Below are positions 25,515 through 34,805 of a DNA stretch of 64,000 nt, piece by piece. The translations under genes and the position numbers were made by a program. This DNA is from Vitreoscilla filiformis. GTDB taxonomy: Bacteria; Pseudomonadota; Gammaproteobacteria; Burkholderiales; Burkholderiaceae_C. The stretch covers positions 248,001 through 312,000 of the forward strand of contig NZ_CP022423.1 of NCBI RefSeq assembly GCF_002222655.1, written 5' to 3'. The notes under the pieces are model-generated. The model was not told where the DNA came from and did no database searches. It saw only the letters and a program-made list of their open reading frames with translations. Each line of letters opens with the position of its first letter. Position 1 is the stretch's first letter.

Positions 25515-25832
25515 CAGAAAACTCCCCTCTCTGTTTCTATTGCTTTAAAAACCCACCCTCTTCCCGAAAGAACTGTTCCACCGGCGCCATGGCGATGGTT
25601 TTACGATCCGCCAACATACGGACCCCACAGCCGACCTGCCGACGAAAGCGACTCTGGTGGCTCGGTAACACCACGCTAATGGCCCCGCTCTGCCTGCCGG
25701 CCAAATCCCTCGCCAGCCTGGGCATTCTGGCGAATCGAATGCTGGCAGCGAAGCTGCTGAACCCGAAGCGAGGCCAGCGCTTGAACAATGCATCTCATCC
25801 CCTTCAGAGTGACTGAAAGAAAGGTGCTTCGC
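25515..25832. other. Intergenic stretch without a supported gene
   Basis: About 320 bases between the response regulator and the flavodoxin genes. A minus-strand frame of 83 codons (25537-25788) exists, but it has no recognisable family, no ribosome site and arginine-rich, random-looking composition. It may be the decayed remains of a divergent gene. The right end must contain the promoter for the flavodoxin gene. Confidence 0.4.
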
Positions 25833-26390
25833 ATGTCCTCCATCGTCATCGTCTACCACAGCGGCTACGGCCACACCCACAAGATCGCCGAAGCCGTGGC
25901 CGCTGGTGCCGGCAACACCGCCACGCTGCTGCCCATCGACGCCGAAGGCAACCTGCCCGAAGGCGGTTGGGATCTGCTGAACGCCGCCAAGACCATCGTC
26001 TTCGGCTCGCCGACCTACATGGGCAGCGTGAGTTGGCAGTTCAAGAAGTTTGCGGACGCCAGCTCCAAAGCCTGGTTCACCCGCGCTTGGAAAGACAAGC
26101 TGGCGGCGGGCTTCACCAACTCGGCCTCGCTGTATGGCGACAAGGCCAGCACGCTGAGCTACCTGATGACCTTGGCGATGCAGCAAGGCATGTTGTGGGT
26201 GGGCACCGGCGCGCTGCCGGCCAACACCAAGGCTTCGACACGCGACGATCTGAACAACCTGGGCATGTCCGCTGGCCTGATGACGGCCACCCCGTCCGAC
26301 GCTTCGGTGGACGAAATGGTGCCGGGCGATCTGGCCACCGCCAAGGCGTTTGGCGAGCGCATCGCTGCCGTCACGGCTCGACTGGGGTGA
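25833..26390 (+). CDS. Flavodoxin / WrbA-like NAD(P)H:quinone oxidoreductase family protein
   Basis: 185 aa FMN-binding protein. The phosphate-binding loop is visible at the N-terminus (VYHSGYGHTHKIAEAV), and IVFGSPTYMGSVSWQFKKF is the second FMN loop of the WrbA/flavodoxin group. It lacks the full WrbA C-terminus, so I call the family only. Start ATG 25833 gives the standard MSSIVIVYHS; AAAGG lies about ten bases upstream. It probably reduces quinones or reactive electrophiles in the cytoplasm. Confidence 0.85.
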   Translation: MSSIVIVYHSGYGHTHKIAEAVAAGAGNTATLLPIDAEGNLPEGGWDLLNAAKTIVFGSPTYMGSVSWQFKKFADASSKAWFTRAWKDKLAAGFTNSASLYGDKASTLSYLMTLAMQQGMLWVGTGALPANTKASTRDDLNNLGMSAGLMTATPSDASVDEMVPGDLATAKAFGERIAAVTARLG

Positions 26391-26498
26391 ATGCGATAGG
26401 ATGTCCGTTTCTGACGCACATGGGTCGGAATACGGGCTAGGCTGGCAGCGAGCCAAGTCGGAAGATGACATCCGTTCCTTCCACTTGCCTTGCTTGCC

Positions 26499-27101
26499 AT
26501 GACGAACACCGCCACGCCCTCCCTTCGCCATCCCAGCACCGCGCTGCTGGTGATCGACGTTCAAGCCTCCTTCCCCGCTCGCCCTTACTGGCGGGCGGAG
26601 GGGGCGCCCACCTTCTTGGCGGCAACCAACCAACTGATTGCGGGCTTTGAGGCAGCGGGCCTGCCCATCGTGCGCGTGCTGCACGAAGACGGGCCGGCCC
26701 GCACCGACAACCCCTTCAGCACCCTCAGCGGCCTGGTGCGCCCGCTGGACGGCCTGCGTGAGTTCACCCCCGCCTTGACGGTGTTGAAGCACCGCCACAG
26801 CGCGCTGGTGGGCACCGAACTGGGCATCTGGTTGCACCAGCAAGGCATTCGCCGGCTGGTGGTGACGGGCATCCGCACCGAGCAATGCTGCGAAACCACC
26901 ACCCGCCACGCCAGCGACGAAGGCTGGACGGTGGATTACGTGCCCGACGCCACCCTCACCTTCGACATGACCACCCCCACCGGTGAGCGCCTGAGCGCCG
27001 CGCAGATCGTGGAACGCACCGTCACCGTGCTGGCCGGGCGCTTCGCCACGATTTGCACGCCCGAACAGGCGCTGCAACGCGCTACGGAGGCCGCCGCATG
27101 A
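26499..27101 (+). CDS. Isochorismatase-family cysteine hydrolase
   Basis: 200 aa. The catalytic triad of the family is visible: Asp in LLVIDVQASF, Lys in LTVLKHRHSAL and Cys in RTEQCCETTTRHA, preceded by the cis-peptide region VVTGIR. Members hydrolyse amides such as nicotinamide or ureido compounds; the substrate here is unknown. The ATG at 26499 (MTNTATPS) is preferred; 26490 is possible. Its stop overlaps the ATG of the DJ-1 gene (ATGA), so the two are translationally coupled. Confidence 0.87.
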   Translation: MTNTATPSLRHPSTALLVIDVQASFPARPYWRAEGAPTFLAATNQLIAGFEAAGLPIVRVLHEDGPARTDNPFSTLSGLVRPLDGLREFTPALTVLKHRHSALVGTELGIWLHQQGIRRLVVTGIRTEQCCETTTRHASDEGWTVDYVPDATLTFDMTTPTGERLSAAQIVERTVTVLAGRFATICTPEQALQRATEAAA

Positions 27102-27712
27102 GCGCCGCCGCCCTCGCCCCGCGCCGCGTGCTGCTCTTGATGTTTGATGACGTGGAGCTGTTGGACTTCGCCGGCCCGTTTGAAGTCTTCACCACCGCCG
27201 TGCGCGTGGCTGGCAAGCGCGGCCAGCCGGTGCCGTGGACGGTGAGCACCGCCTCACCCAGCGGCGCCCCGGTGCGCGCCCGCGCCGGGCTGACGCTGCA
27301 CGCCGAGCACGCTCTGGCCGAAGCGCCCGCCGCCGATGTGTTCCTCGTGCCCGGCGGAGTGGTCGATGGCGTGCTGGCCGATGCGGCGTTGTTGGCGCAG
27401 ATCGGGCGCTGTGCGCGACAGGCATCGCTGGTGGCGTCGGTGTGTACGGGCGCGTTCATCTTGGCCGATGCCGGGCTGTTGCACGCCGCGCCCTGCACCA
27501 CGCATTGGGAAGATGTGGCCGACCTGCGCCAGCGTCACCCGCACCTGGACGTGTACCCCGAGGCGCGTTGGGTGGACAACGGCGCGCTCGTCACCAGCGC
27601 CGGCATTTCGGCGGGGATCGACATGAGTTTGCATCTGGTGGAACGCCTGGCCGGGCGCGAACTGGCCCTGGCCACCGCCCGGCAAATGGACTATGCCTGG
27701 CGCGATGCCTGA
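27098..27712 (+). CDS. DJ-1/PfpI family protein
   Basis: 204 aa with the glutamine amidotransferase-like fold. The nucleophile elbow Cys is in ASVCTGAFILADAG, with the acidic helper near LLDFAGPFEVF and the HWEDV block after it. Such proteins act as isonitrile hydratases, glyoxalases or chaperones. GGAGG six bases before ATG 27098 sets the start. It is the middle gene of a three-gene set: cysteine hydrolase, DJ-1 protein, GlxA regulator. Confidence 0.87.
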   Translation: MSAAALAPRRVLLLMFDDVELLDFAGPFEVFTTAVRVAGKRGQPVPWTVSTASPSGAPVRARAGLTLHAEHALAEAPAADVFLVPGGVVDGVLADAALLAQIGRCARQASLVASVCTGAFILADAGLLHAAPCTTHWEDVADLRQRHPHLDVYPEARWVDNGALVTSAGISAGIDMSLHLVERLAGRELALATARQMDYAWRDA

Positions 27713-28703
27713 GCCGCTGCCCATCTGGTTCCTGGTGCTGCCCAACACCTTGCTGTTGGACATCGCTGGCCCCGCCGAAGCCTTCCGTCTGGCGAACCAG
27801 CAACGCGCCCGGCGTGGGGCGCCGCCGCTGTTCGCGTTGCATTACATCGGGCCGGAAGCGGCGTCGATGTCGTCGGTGGGTTTGGGCTTGGCGAATTTGG
27901 AAGCGCTGCCCGAGGTGTTGCCGGCGTCAAGCTGGCTGTTCCTGCTTGGCCGCCCCGGTGAGGCCGGGGACGTGGTACGCGCCGCGCCACCGTGGCTCGC
28001 CGCACGGCATTGGCTGGCGCGTGTGGTGGCCCCGGCTTTGACGGCGCCCACCCCCGCACTGCGCTTGATGACGGTGTGCTCCGGCGCCTTGTTGGCAGCG
28101 GATGCGGGGCTGGTGGGCACGCGCTGCATCACCACCCACCACGAATTGCTGGACGAATTGCGGCAGATGGCCCCTGCCGCGCAAGTCGTCGGCAACCGGG
28201 TGTTTGTGCAGGATGGGCCGTTGTTCAGCAGCGCCGGCATCACGGCGGGGATCGACTTGGCCTTGCACAGCATCGCCCACATCGCAGGTGAAGCGATGGC
28301 CGCCGCCGTGGCGCAAGTGATGGTGGTGTTCCAACGCCGCGCCGGTGACGCCCCCGAGCGCTCCCCCTTGCTGGCCTGCCGCAGCCATTTACACCCGGCG
28401 GTTCACAAAGTGCAAAACGCCGTTCACGCCGACCCCACGCGCGATTGGTCAGCCGACGCCTTGGCCGAGGTCGCCCACGTCACGCCGCGCCATTTGGGGC
28501 GTTTGTTTCAACAGCACGCGGGGCTGTCACCACGCGATTACGTGGCGCAGGTGCGTTTGGCGCTGGTGGACGCCGCGTTGGCCAGCGGCCTGCCGCGTGG
28601 GCAGGCCCTGGCGCAGGCAGGTTTCAGTTCGATGCGGGCGTGGCAGCGAGCCCGCGCGACAGCACCGGGTTCAGCGCAGCCGAGCCAGCAAGCCAGCGGT
28701 TGA
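27705..28703 (+). CDS. GlxA-family AraC-type transcriptional regulator
   Basis: About 332 aa. An N-terminal DJ-1-like domain (LVLPNTLLLDIAGPAEAFRL, then MTVCSGALLAADAGL with the Cys elbow) is fused to a C-terminal AraC helix-turn-helix (DALAEVAHVTPRHLGRLFQQH, SPRDYVAQVRL). The second helix-turn-helix ends in an unusual way (GFSSMRAWQRARATAP). It overlaps the DJ-1 gene by eight bases and probably controls the pair. Its 3' end overlaps the convergent pgi gene by 33 bases. Confidence 0.87.
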   Translation: MPEPLPIWFLVLPNTLLLDIAGPAEAFRLANQQRARRGAPPLFALHYIGPEAASMSSVGLGLANLEALPEVLPASSWLFLLGRPGEAGDVVRAAPPWLAARHWLARVVAPALTAPTPALRLMTVCSGALLAADAGLVGTRCITTHHELLDELRQMAPAAQVVGNRVFVQDGPLFSSAGITAGIDLALHSIAHIAGEAMAAAVAQVMVVFQRRAGDAPERSPLLACRSHLHPAVHKVQNAVHADPTRDWSADALAEVAHVTPRHLGRLFQQHAGLSPRDYVAQVRLALVDAALASGLPRGQALAQAGFSSMRAWQRARATAPGSAQPSQQASG

Positions 28704-30299
28704 GGCATCCAAGCCCGCTGCATCGCCACTGGCAAAACGCGGCAAAAGCTGGTTGCACAACGCTTTGCCCAGCTCCACGCCCCACTGGTCAAAACTGTTG
28801 ATGCCCCAGATGGCGCCGCTGGTGAACACGCGGTGTTCGTAGAGCGCAATCAGCGCCCCCAGCGAGCGCGGGGTGAGCGCCTCCAGCACCAGCGTGGTGC
28901 TCGGGCGGTTGCCAGGGAAGCTGCGGTGACGCGCCAGCACCGCTGGATCCAGCGTCTTGCTGGCGGTGGGGGCGGATTCGGTGGCCGCTTCATCGGCGGT
29001 TTTGCCCAACATCAGCGCTTGGCTTTGTGCCAGGCAGTTGGCCAGCAGCTTCACATGCTGATCGGCCAGTTGCGCCGCCACCTCGGGCGCCAACCCGGCA
29101 CGTTCGTGCGTGGTGTGTTTGACGGCGATGAACTCCACCGGAATCACGTCCGTGCCCTGGTGCAGCATTTGGAAGTAGGCGTGCTGGCCGTTGGTGCCCG
29201 CTTCGCCCCAGACCACCGGGCTGGTGCCCAAGCCCAGCGCCCGGCCTTCGGCGTCCACGCACTTGCCGTTGGATTCCATCTCCAACTGCTGCAAATAGGC
29301 CGGAAAACGCTTCAACCCTTGGTGATATGGCGCCACCGAGCGGCTGCCAAAGCCGTGGAAGTTGCGATACCACACATCCAACAAACCCAGCAGCACCGGT
29401 AAATTCGCGTCCAGCGGCGCGGTGGCGAAGTGTTCGTCCATCGCCCGCGCACCGGCCAAGAAAGCGCGGAAGTTCTCCGCCCCGATGGCGATGGCCAGCG
29501 GCAACCCGATGGCGCTCCACAACGAATAACGCCCGCCCACCCAATCCCAAAACCCGAAGGTGCGGGTGATGCCGAAGCGCGCCGCTGCTTCCAAGTTCGT
29601 CGTCACGCCGACGAAGTGCCGAGCCGTGTCGGTGCCACCCGCCGCCAAGAACCAGGCGCGTGCCGCGTGGGCGTTGGCCATGGTTTCCTGCGTGGTGAAG
29701 GTTTTGGAGGCGACGATGAACAGCGTGCTTTCGGGCTTCAGTTTGGCCAGTACCGGCACGATGTCATGCCCATCCACATTGGAGACGAAGTGCAAGCGCA
29801 GGCCCGGCTGGCTGAACGCTTGCAGCGCTGGCACCGCCATTTGCGGCCCCAAATCCGAACCGCCGATGCCGATGTTCACCACGTCGGTGATGCCACTCGC
29901 CGCCCCGTCGCGCACCGTTTCGGCGTAGGCCAGCAGCGCGTCCAGCACGCCGTGAACCTCGTCGCTGAACGGGCCGGCACCACGCGGCGCACGCAGCGCG
30001 GTGTGCAGCACGGCGCGGCCTTCGGTGCTGTTGATCGGCTCGCCGGCCAACAGGGCGTCACGCCGGGCGGGCAGGTCACACGCTTGGGCCAGCTCGATCA
30101 GCAAACGCAGCGTGGTGCCATCCCACAGGTTTTTCGACAAATCAGCGAACACCTCGGGCGCTTGCACCGCCAGGGCCTCGAACCGCCCCGCATCGCGCGC
30201 GAAGGCTTCGCGCAGGTCGAGCGTGCGGCCGTGGCCTTGGAAGTGGCCTTGCAGGGCCGACCAAGCGATGGTGTCGTCACAACGCGGGGCGGTGGGCAT
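28671..30299 (-). CDS. pgi: Glucose-6-phosphate isomerase
   Basis: 542 aa. It interconverts glucose-6-phosphate and fructose-6-phosphate. Family signatures are VNIGIGGSDLGPQM, SKTFTTQETMANA, the catalytic Glu in QQLEMESNGK, His in WGEAGTNGQHAYFQMLH and Lys in INSFDQWGVELGK. Start ATG 30299 gives the usual length. It lies four bases behind tal on the same strand, forming a sugar-phosphate operon opposite zwf-hexR. Confidence 0.96.
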   Translation of the reverse strand: MPTAPRCDDTIAWSALQGHFQGHGRTLDLREAFARDAGRFEALAVQAPEVFADLSKNLWDGTTLRLLIELAQACDLPARRDALLAGEPINSTEGRAVLHTALRAPRGAGPFSDEVHGVLDALLAYAETVRDGAASGITDVVNIGIGGSDLGPQMAVPALQAFSQPGLRLHFVSNVDGHDIVPVLAKLKPESTLFIVASKTFTTQETMANAHAARAWFLAAGGTDTARHFVGVTTNLEAAARFGITRTFGFWDWVGGRYSLWSAIGLPLAIAIGAENFRAFLAGARAMDEHFATAPLDANLPVLLGLLDVWYRNFHGFGSRSVAPYHQGLKRFPAYLQQLEMESNGKCVDAEGRALGLGTSPVVWGEAGTNGQHAYFQMLHQGTDVIPVEFIAVKHTTHERAGLAPEVAAQLADQHVKLLANCLAQSQALMLGKTADEAATESAPTASKTLDPAVLARHRSFPGNRPSTTLVLEALTPRSLGALIALYEHRVFTSGAIWGINSFDQWGVELGKALCNQLLPRFASGDAAGLDASTAGLLARLR

Positions 30300-30303
30300 G
30301 GCG

Positions 30304-31251
30304 TCAGGCTCCTTGGATCAGGGCGTCGAGTTTGGCGGCGTCCACAGCGAACAGGCGGATGCCTTCGGCCAGTTTTTCGGTGGCCATCGCGTCTTCGTTC
30401 AGAGCGTAGCGGAAGCTGGCTTCGTTGTAGATCACAGCGTGCAGCGGCAGGGCTTGGGCCGCAGTGGCGTCCAGCGCACGCGTCATCGGCGTGTCGTCGG
30501 CTTGCAGTTTGGCCAGCAGATCGGGGCTGATGGTCAGCAAGTCGCAGCCCGCCAGCGCCACGATTTGGCCGACGTTGCGGAAGCTCGCCCCCATCACCTC
30601 GGTGTCGATGCCGAACTTCTTGTAGTAATTGAAGATCTGCGTCACCGATTTCACGCCCGGATCGTTGGCACCCGCCATCGCTGCTTCATCCCACGCGGCG
30701 CCGGCTTGTTTTTTGTACCAGTCGTAAATCCGGCCGACGAAGGGGCTGATGAGCCGCACGCCCGCCTCGCCGCACGCCACGGCTTGGCAGAAGGAGAACA
30801 GCAACGTCAGGTTGCAGTGGATGCCTTCTTGTTCCAGCGCGTGCGCAGCCTGGATGCCTTCCCAGGTCGCGGCGATTTTGATCAGCACGCGCTCCCGCGA
30901 GATACCGGCATCCTCGTACAACGCAATCAAGCGATGGGCGCGGGCGATGGTGGCCGCCGTGTCGAAAGACAAACGCGCATCCACCTCGGTGGAGACGCGC
31001 CCCGGCACCACTTTCAGAATTTCCAGGCCGAAGCGCACCAGCACCTCGTCCACGATCTGATCCAGCGGCTTGCCACGGTGGGCGGCCACGGTGTCGGTGA
31101 GCAGCGGCGCGTAGTCCGGCTGCTGCACGGCTTTGAGGATGAGGGACGGGTTGGTCGTCGCATCGCGTGGGGCGAACTGCGCCATCTGCTTGAAGTTGCC
31201 CGTGTCAGCAACAACGGTGGTGAAGGCCTTGAGTTGGTCGAGCTGGTTCAT
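30304..31251 (-). CDS. tal: Transaldolase
   Basis: 315 aa, the same class as E. coli TalB (317 aa). The Schiff-base Lys is in [16 protein letters not shown], and the N-terminal [11 protein letters not shown] and the [10 protein letters not shown] blocks are typical. I chose ATG 31251 ([14 protein letters not shown]) because the longer frame from 31323 would add 24 residues not found in the family. It moves three-carbon units in the non-oxidative pentose phosphate pathway. It is divergent from zwf; a half-site resembling the HexR operator (TGTAATTG, 31328-31335) lies near its promoter region. Confidence 0.95.
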   Translation of the reverse strand: MNQLDQLKAFTTVVADTGNFKQMAQFAPRDATTNPSLILKAVQQPDYAPLLTDTVAAHRGKPLDQIVDEVLVRFGLEILKVVPGRVSTEVDARLSFDTAATIARAHRLIALYEDAGISRERVLIKIAATWEGIQAAHALEQEGIHCNLTLLFSFCQAVACGEAGVRLISPFVGRIYDWYKKQAGAAWDEAAMAGANDPGVKSVTQIFNYYKKFGIDTEVMGASFRNVGQIVALAGCDLLTISPDLLAKLQADDTPMTRALDATAAQALPLHAVIYNEASFRYALNEDAMATEKLAEGIRLFAVDAAKLDALIQGA

Positions 31252-31332
31252 GGTCGAAGGGCCAAAAGGCCAAAGGGCACAAAGAAGCACCGGGCACAAA
31301 GCCCGTAACGAAAGCACAGTCAAGCAATGTAA

Positions 31333-31361
31333 TTGACCGCCGCAAGAAACTCATGCATGAT
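31333..31361 (+). promoter_or_regulatory. Candidate zwf promoter
   Basis: TTGACC (31333-31338) and CATGAT (31356-31361) are separated by exactly 17 bases. Transcription would start at about 31368, the left edge of the HexR palindrome, so a bound HexR would block initiation. Confidence 0.45.
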
Positions 31362-31367
31362 GATTAA

Positions 31368-31382
31368 TGTAACTTAATTACA
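31368..31382. promoter_or_regulatory. HexR operator upstream of zwf
   Basis: TGTAACTTAATTACA has the perfect 5-bp arms TGTAA/TTACA of the HexR consensus (TGTAATTAAATTACA in proteobacteria). It ends 11 bases before the zwf ATG, and hexR itself lies directly downstream of zwf. HexR releases DNA when it binds 2-keto-3-deoxy-6-phosphogluconate. This would link zwf to Entner-Doudoroff flux. Confidence 0.75.
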
Positions 31383-31393
31383 TATTCAGCACC

Positions 31394-32839
31394 ATGTCTT
31401 TCGACCTCGTTTTCTTCGGCGGCACCGGCGACCTGACTTGGCGCAAGCTGATGCCCGCCCTCTTCCAAGCCTTCCGCCACGGCAAGCTGCCGGGTGATGG
31501 GCGGATTTTGGCGGTGGCGCGTGACGAACGCAGCGACGAAAGTTACCGCGAGTTCATCCGCGAACGTTTCGCCGAAGTCGAGCCGTCCAAGCGTCCGAGC
31601 GATGACGAGTTCGCCCGCTTTGCCGCCTTGTTGCACTACCGGCGCATGGATTTGTCCCGACCCGCCGACTATGCCGGCCTCAAAGCCTGGTTGGACGAGC
31701 GTGGCGCGGACACCGTGGTGCTCTACCTGGCCACCAGCCCACATCTGTTCCCCGTGATCTGCGAGCAACTGGGCGCCGCCGGCCTGAACGGCGAGCGCGT
31801 GCGCGTGGTGCTGGAAAAGCCGCTGGGCCACGACCTGGCCAGCGCACAGGAAATCAACCGCGTGGTGCGCTCGGTGTTCAGCGAGCGCCAAGCGTTCCGC
31901 ATCGATCACTACTTGGGCAAACCCAGCGTGCAAAACCTGATGGCGCTGCGGTTTGCCAACGCGCTGTTCGAACCGCTGTGGCGGCGCGAAAGCATCGCCA
32001 ACATCCAAATCACCCTGGCCGAGAGCCTGGGCGTGGGCACACGCGGCGATTTTTATGACCGCACCGGCGCCCTGCGCGACATGGTGCAAAACCACGCCCT
32101 GCAACTGCTGACCATGATCGCCATGGAGCCGCCCTCCAGCAGCGACGCCGACGCCATCCGCGATGAAAAGCTCAAAGTGCTGAAGTCGCTCAAGCCCTTC
32201 ACGCCGGAGAGCGTCGCCCGCGACGTGCTGCGCGGCCAATACAAAGCCGGCATGGTCGGGGGCCAGGCCGTGCCCGGCTACCGCGATGAGGTCAAAGTCC
32301 CCGCCGACAGCACCTGCGAAACCTATGTGGCGCTGCGCACCGAAATCCAGAACTGGCGCTGGGCCGGCGTGCCGTTTTACCTGCGCACCGGCAAGCGGTT
32401 GGCGGCACGCGATGCGCAGATCGTGGTGAACTTCCGCCAGGTGCCGCACCCGATCTTCCCCGGCATGAGCCACGCCAACAAGCTGGTGATCAAACTGCAA
32501 CCCGAAGACGGGCTGGAGCTGCACCTGCTGGCCGCCAAAGGTTCGCGCCAGACGGACGCGCTCACGCCCGTGTCGCTCGACCTGGATTTTGACAAAGCGT
32601 TTGCCGCCGACCGCGTCGGTGCCTACGAGCGCCTGTTATTGGATGCCATCGCCGGGCGCCTCAACCTGTTTGTGCGCAGCGACGAGCAAGAACAAGCTTG
32701 GCGTTGGGTCGAACCGATTTTGGACGCTTGGCAGCGTGACCCGAGCAGCCTCAAGCTGTACGCCGCCGGTTCGTGGGGGCCGCCAGCGGCCAGCGCGTTG
32801 GTGGCCCGCGAAGGATTTGCCTGGGCTGAGGAACAATGA
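31394..32839 (+). CDS. zwf: Glucose-6-phosphate 1-dehydrogenase
   Basis: 481 aa. It oxidises glucose-6-phosphate to 6-phosphogluconolactone with NADP+. The Rossmann start is FDLVFFGGTGDLTWRKLMP, and the substrate site reads RIDHYLGKPSVQNLMALRF. The usual GKE is GKP here, a small deviation after the catalytic His-Tyr-Leu-Gly-Lys core. Start ATG 31394; no clear Shine-Dalgarno because the HexR palindrome fills the region. hexR follows 47 bases after the stop. Confidence 0.95.
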   Translation: MSFDLVFFGGTGDLTWRKLMPALFQAFRHGKLPGDGRILAVARDERSDESYREFIRERFAEVEPSKRPSDDEFARFAALLHYRRMDLSRPADYAGLKAWLDERGADTVVLYLATSPHLFPVICEQLGAAGLNGERVRVVLEKPLGHDLASAQEINRVVRSVFSERQAFRIDHYLGKPSVQNLMALRFANALFEPLWRRESIANIQITLAESLGVGTRGDFYDRTGALRDMVQNHALQLLTMIAMEPPSSSDADAIRDEKLKVLKSLKPFTPESVARDVLRGQYKAGMVGGQAVPGYRDEVKVPADSTCETYVALRTEIQNWRWAGVPFYLRTGKRLAARDAQIVVNFRQVPHPIFPGMSHANKLVIKLQPEDGLELHLLAAKGSRQTDALTPVSLDLDFDKAFAADRVGAYERLLLDAIAGRLNLFVRSDEQEQAWRWVEPILDAWQRDPSSLKLYAAGSWGPPAASALVAREGFAWAEEQ

Positions 32840-32886
32840 GAGGATGACTCGTCTTTCCTCACAACATTCGGCCCCGTGCGGGCTCG

Positions 32887-33774
32887 ATGGAGCTTTTCAC
32901 CATGCTTGACCGCATTCGCGCTTCCATTCCAGCGCTGCCCCCTGCGGAGCAGCGCGTGGCCAAGCTGGTGTTGCAGGATCCACGCGGCTTCGCCTCCATG
33001 CCCGTGGGTGACTTGGCTGAACGCGCCCACGTCAGCAAACCGACGGTGGTGCGCTTCTGCCGCAGCGTCGGTTACGACGGGCTGGCCGACTTCAAGCTGA
33101 AGCTGGCCGGTGTGGTCAACGAAGGTGTGCCCTTCGTGCATCGCGCAGTGGACGAGGACGATAAACCTTCGGACATCATCGTCAAGGTGATCGACAACGC
33201 CGTCAGCGCCCTGCTCAAGTACCGCAACGACGCCGCCAGCCACGCTTTCGAGCGGGCCATGGCCGCCATGACCACCAGCGGCCAACAGCACGGTCGGGTG
33301 GAGTTTTACGGCGTGGGCAATTCGGGCTTTGTGGCGCAGGACGCGCAGCTCAAGCTGTTTCGCCTGGGGGTGAACTCGGTGGCTTTGAGCGACGGTCACG
33401 TTCAGGTGATGAGCGCCACCATGCTGGGGGAGAAGGACTGCGCCATCATCATCAGCAACTCGGGCCGCAGCCGGGATTTGATCGATGTGGCCGAGATCGT
33501 GCTCAAAAAAGGCGCGACGCTGATTGCCATCACCGCCAGCGGCTCACCGTTGGCGCGGCTGACGTTGGAATCGGGCCAAATCCTGCTCGCGGCGGATCAC
33601 CCGGAAGACCACGAGCGCTACAGCCCGATGGTCTCGCGCATGTTGCACCTGATGATCATCGACATTTTGACCACCGGCGTCGCCCTGCGCCTGGGCCAAG
33701 AAATGCGTCCGGTGTTGCAAGACATCAAGCGCAATCTGCGCACCCGGCGTTACGTCAGCAACGCGGGGGCGTGA
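32887..33774 (+). CDS. hexR: HexR, RpiR/MurR-family regulator of hexose catabolism
   Basis: 295 aa. The N-terminal RpiR helix-turn-helix (residues 25-75: MPVGDLAERAHVSKPTVVRF, CRSVGYDGLADFKLKL) is followed by a SIS sugar-phosphate-binding domain (VEFYGVGNSGFVAQDAQLK, CAIIISNSGRSRDLIDVAE). HexR represses zwf, edd and similar genes until the Entner-Doudoroff intermediate KDPG binds. Its position right after zwf and the palindrome before zwf support autogenous control of the pair. ATG 32887 or 32902 are both possible starts. Confidence 0.92.
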   Translation: MELFTMLDRIRASIPALPPAEQRVAKLVLQDPRGFASMPVGDLAERAHVSKPTVVRFCRSVGYDGLADFKLKLAGVVNEGVPFVHRAVDEDDKPSDIIVKVIDNAVSALLKYRNDAASHAFERAMAAMTTSGQQHGRVEFYGVGNSGFVAQDAQLKLFRLGVNSVALSDGHVQVMSATMLGEKDCAIIISNSGRSRDLIDVAEIVLKKGATLIAITASGSPLARLTLESGQILLAADHPEDHERYSPMVSRMLHLMIIDILTTGVALRLGQEMRPVLQDIKRNLRTRRYVSNAGA

Positions 33775-33786
33775 GGTAGGCGCCTG

Positions 33787-34068
33787 TCAGTCGGTGCGCA
33801 GGGCGAGCAGTTCTTGCACGCCGTAGAGGTCGGCCAGATCGACCAGCCGGGCCGGGGCACGTCGCACACTGAACGGTTGCCGGCGCGCATCCGCGCCACG
33901 CCGGCACGCCAGCAGCACGGCCAACACCACGGAATCGACTTCACGCAGCGCTCCCGCGTCCACGTCCACCGCCGTCGCAGCAGACGGGGCAGCGGCGATC
34001 TGCGCTTGCAGGTCTTGCAAGACCTGCGGGGCGTTGTCCAACGTCAGGCGGTCGGGCAGGCAGAGCAT
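33787..34068 (-). CDS. mlaB: MlaB, STAS-domain subunit of the Mla phospholipid transporter
   Basis: 93 aa STAS protein (LPDRLTLDNAPQVLQDLQA, VDVDAGALREVDSVVLAVLL). It binds the MlaF ATPase and activates the MlaFEDB complex. It is the last gene of mlaF-mlaE-mlaD-mlaA-mlaC-mlaB, eight bases after mlaC. The short, divergent sequence is normal for MlaB; context makes the call firm. Confidence 0.82.
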   Translation of the reverse strand: MLCLPDRLTLDNAPQVLQDLQAQIAAAPSAATAVDVDAGALREVDSVVLAVLLACRRGADARRQPFSVRRAPARLVDLADLYGVQELLALRTD

Positions 34069-34076
34069 GGCAGCGC

Positions 34077-34730
34077 TCAGGTTTTGGCCGAGGAGGCGTT
34101 CTTGGCCGCCGCCGCTTTGTTGCGCTCCGCCAGCTTGGCAATCAGCCCATCGATGCCGGATGCGTTGATTTCTTGGGCAAAGCTGTTTTTGTACTGCTCC
34201 ACCAGCCAGACGCCCAACACGTTCATGTCGTAAATCTTCCAGCCGCTGGCGGTGCTTTCGAGCCGATAGTCGAGCTGAATCGGATCGCCACGGCCCTTGA
34301 CTTCGGTGCGCACGACCACTTCCGTGTCCCCCGGCGACGCACGCATCGGTTTGATCGACACGGTGTGCTCCTTCACCTGGGTCAGAGCGCCGGCGTAGGT
34401 GCGCAGCAGCAACGCCTTGAATTCCTCTTGCAGCCGCTTTTGTTGCTCCGGCGTGGCCGAACGCCAGTAGCGCCCGACCGTGGCCGACGTCATGCGCTGG
34501 AAGTTGACGTTGGGAATGACCTTGGCTTCCACCAGTTGATGCACTTTGGCCAGATCGCCGGCCTGGATCGCTTTGTCGGACTTGACCGTGTCAATGACCT
34601 CGGTTGACAACTGCTTGATCAGCACATCAGGCGCTTGCACCTGCGCTTGAGCGTACAGCGCCGGGCTGGCCAAGGCGCTCGAAGCGGCCATCACCACCCA
34701 GGCCGCACGTTCCACCATCGGATTCCACAT
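34077..34730 (-). CDS. mlaC: MlaC, periplasmic phospholipid shuttle
   Basis: 217 aa. A signal peptide (VERAAWVVMAASSALASPAL, with a cut after YAQA) is followed by the Tol_Tol_Ttg2/MlaC domain, including VIPNVNFQRMTSATVGRYWR, EEFKALLLRTYAGALT and GWKIYDMNVLGVWLVEQYK. ATG 34730 is preferred because AAAGGAA lies just upstream and it gives a proper signal peptide. MlaC carries phospholipids between outer-membrane MlaA and the inner-membrane MlaFEDB complex. Confidence 0.93.
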   Translation of the reverse strand: MWNPMVERAAWVVMAASSALASPALYAQAQVQAPDVLIKQLSTEVIDTVKSDKAIQAGDLAKVHQLVEAKVIPNVNFQRMTSATVGRYWRSATPEQQKRLQEEFKALLLRTYAGALTQVKEHTVSIKPMRASPGDTEVVVRTEVKGRGDPIQLDYRLESTASGWKIYDMNVLGVWLVEQYKNSFAQEINASGIDGLIAKLAERNKAAAAKNASSAKT

Positions 34731-34805
34731 GAATTCATTCCTTTCAAAGCGCCGCCGCATCAAGCGGCGTGTCGTGCGGCTCAACGCATGAGCCTGCACC
34801 CTGGT

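Noticed and set aside
25537..25788. 83-codon minus-strand frame upstream of the flavodoxin gene
   Set aside because: No ribosome site or family features; considered as a LysR remnant, but the helix-turn-helix pattern is absent.
25545..27077. 510-codon minus-strand frame over the flavodoxin and hydrolase genes
   Set aside because: Runs antisense through two well-supported genes; composition is Gly/Arg/His-rich and no family is recognised.
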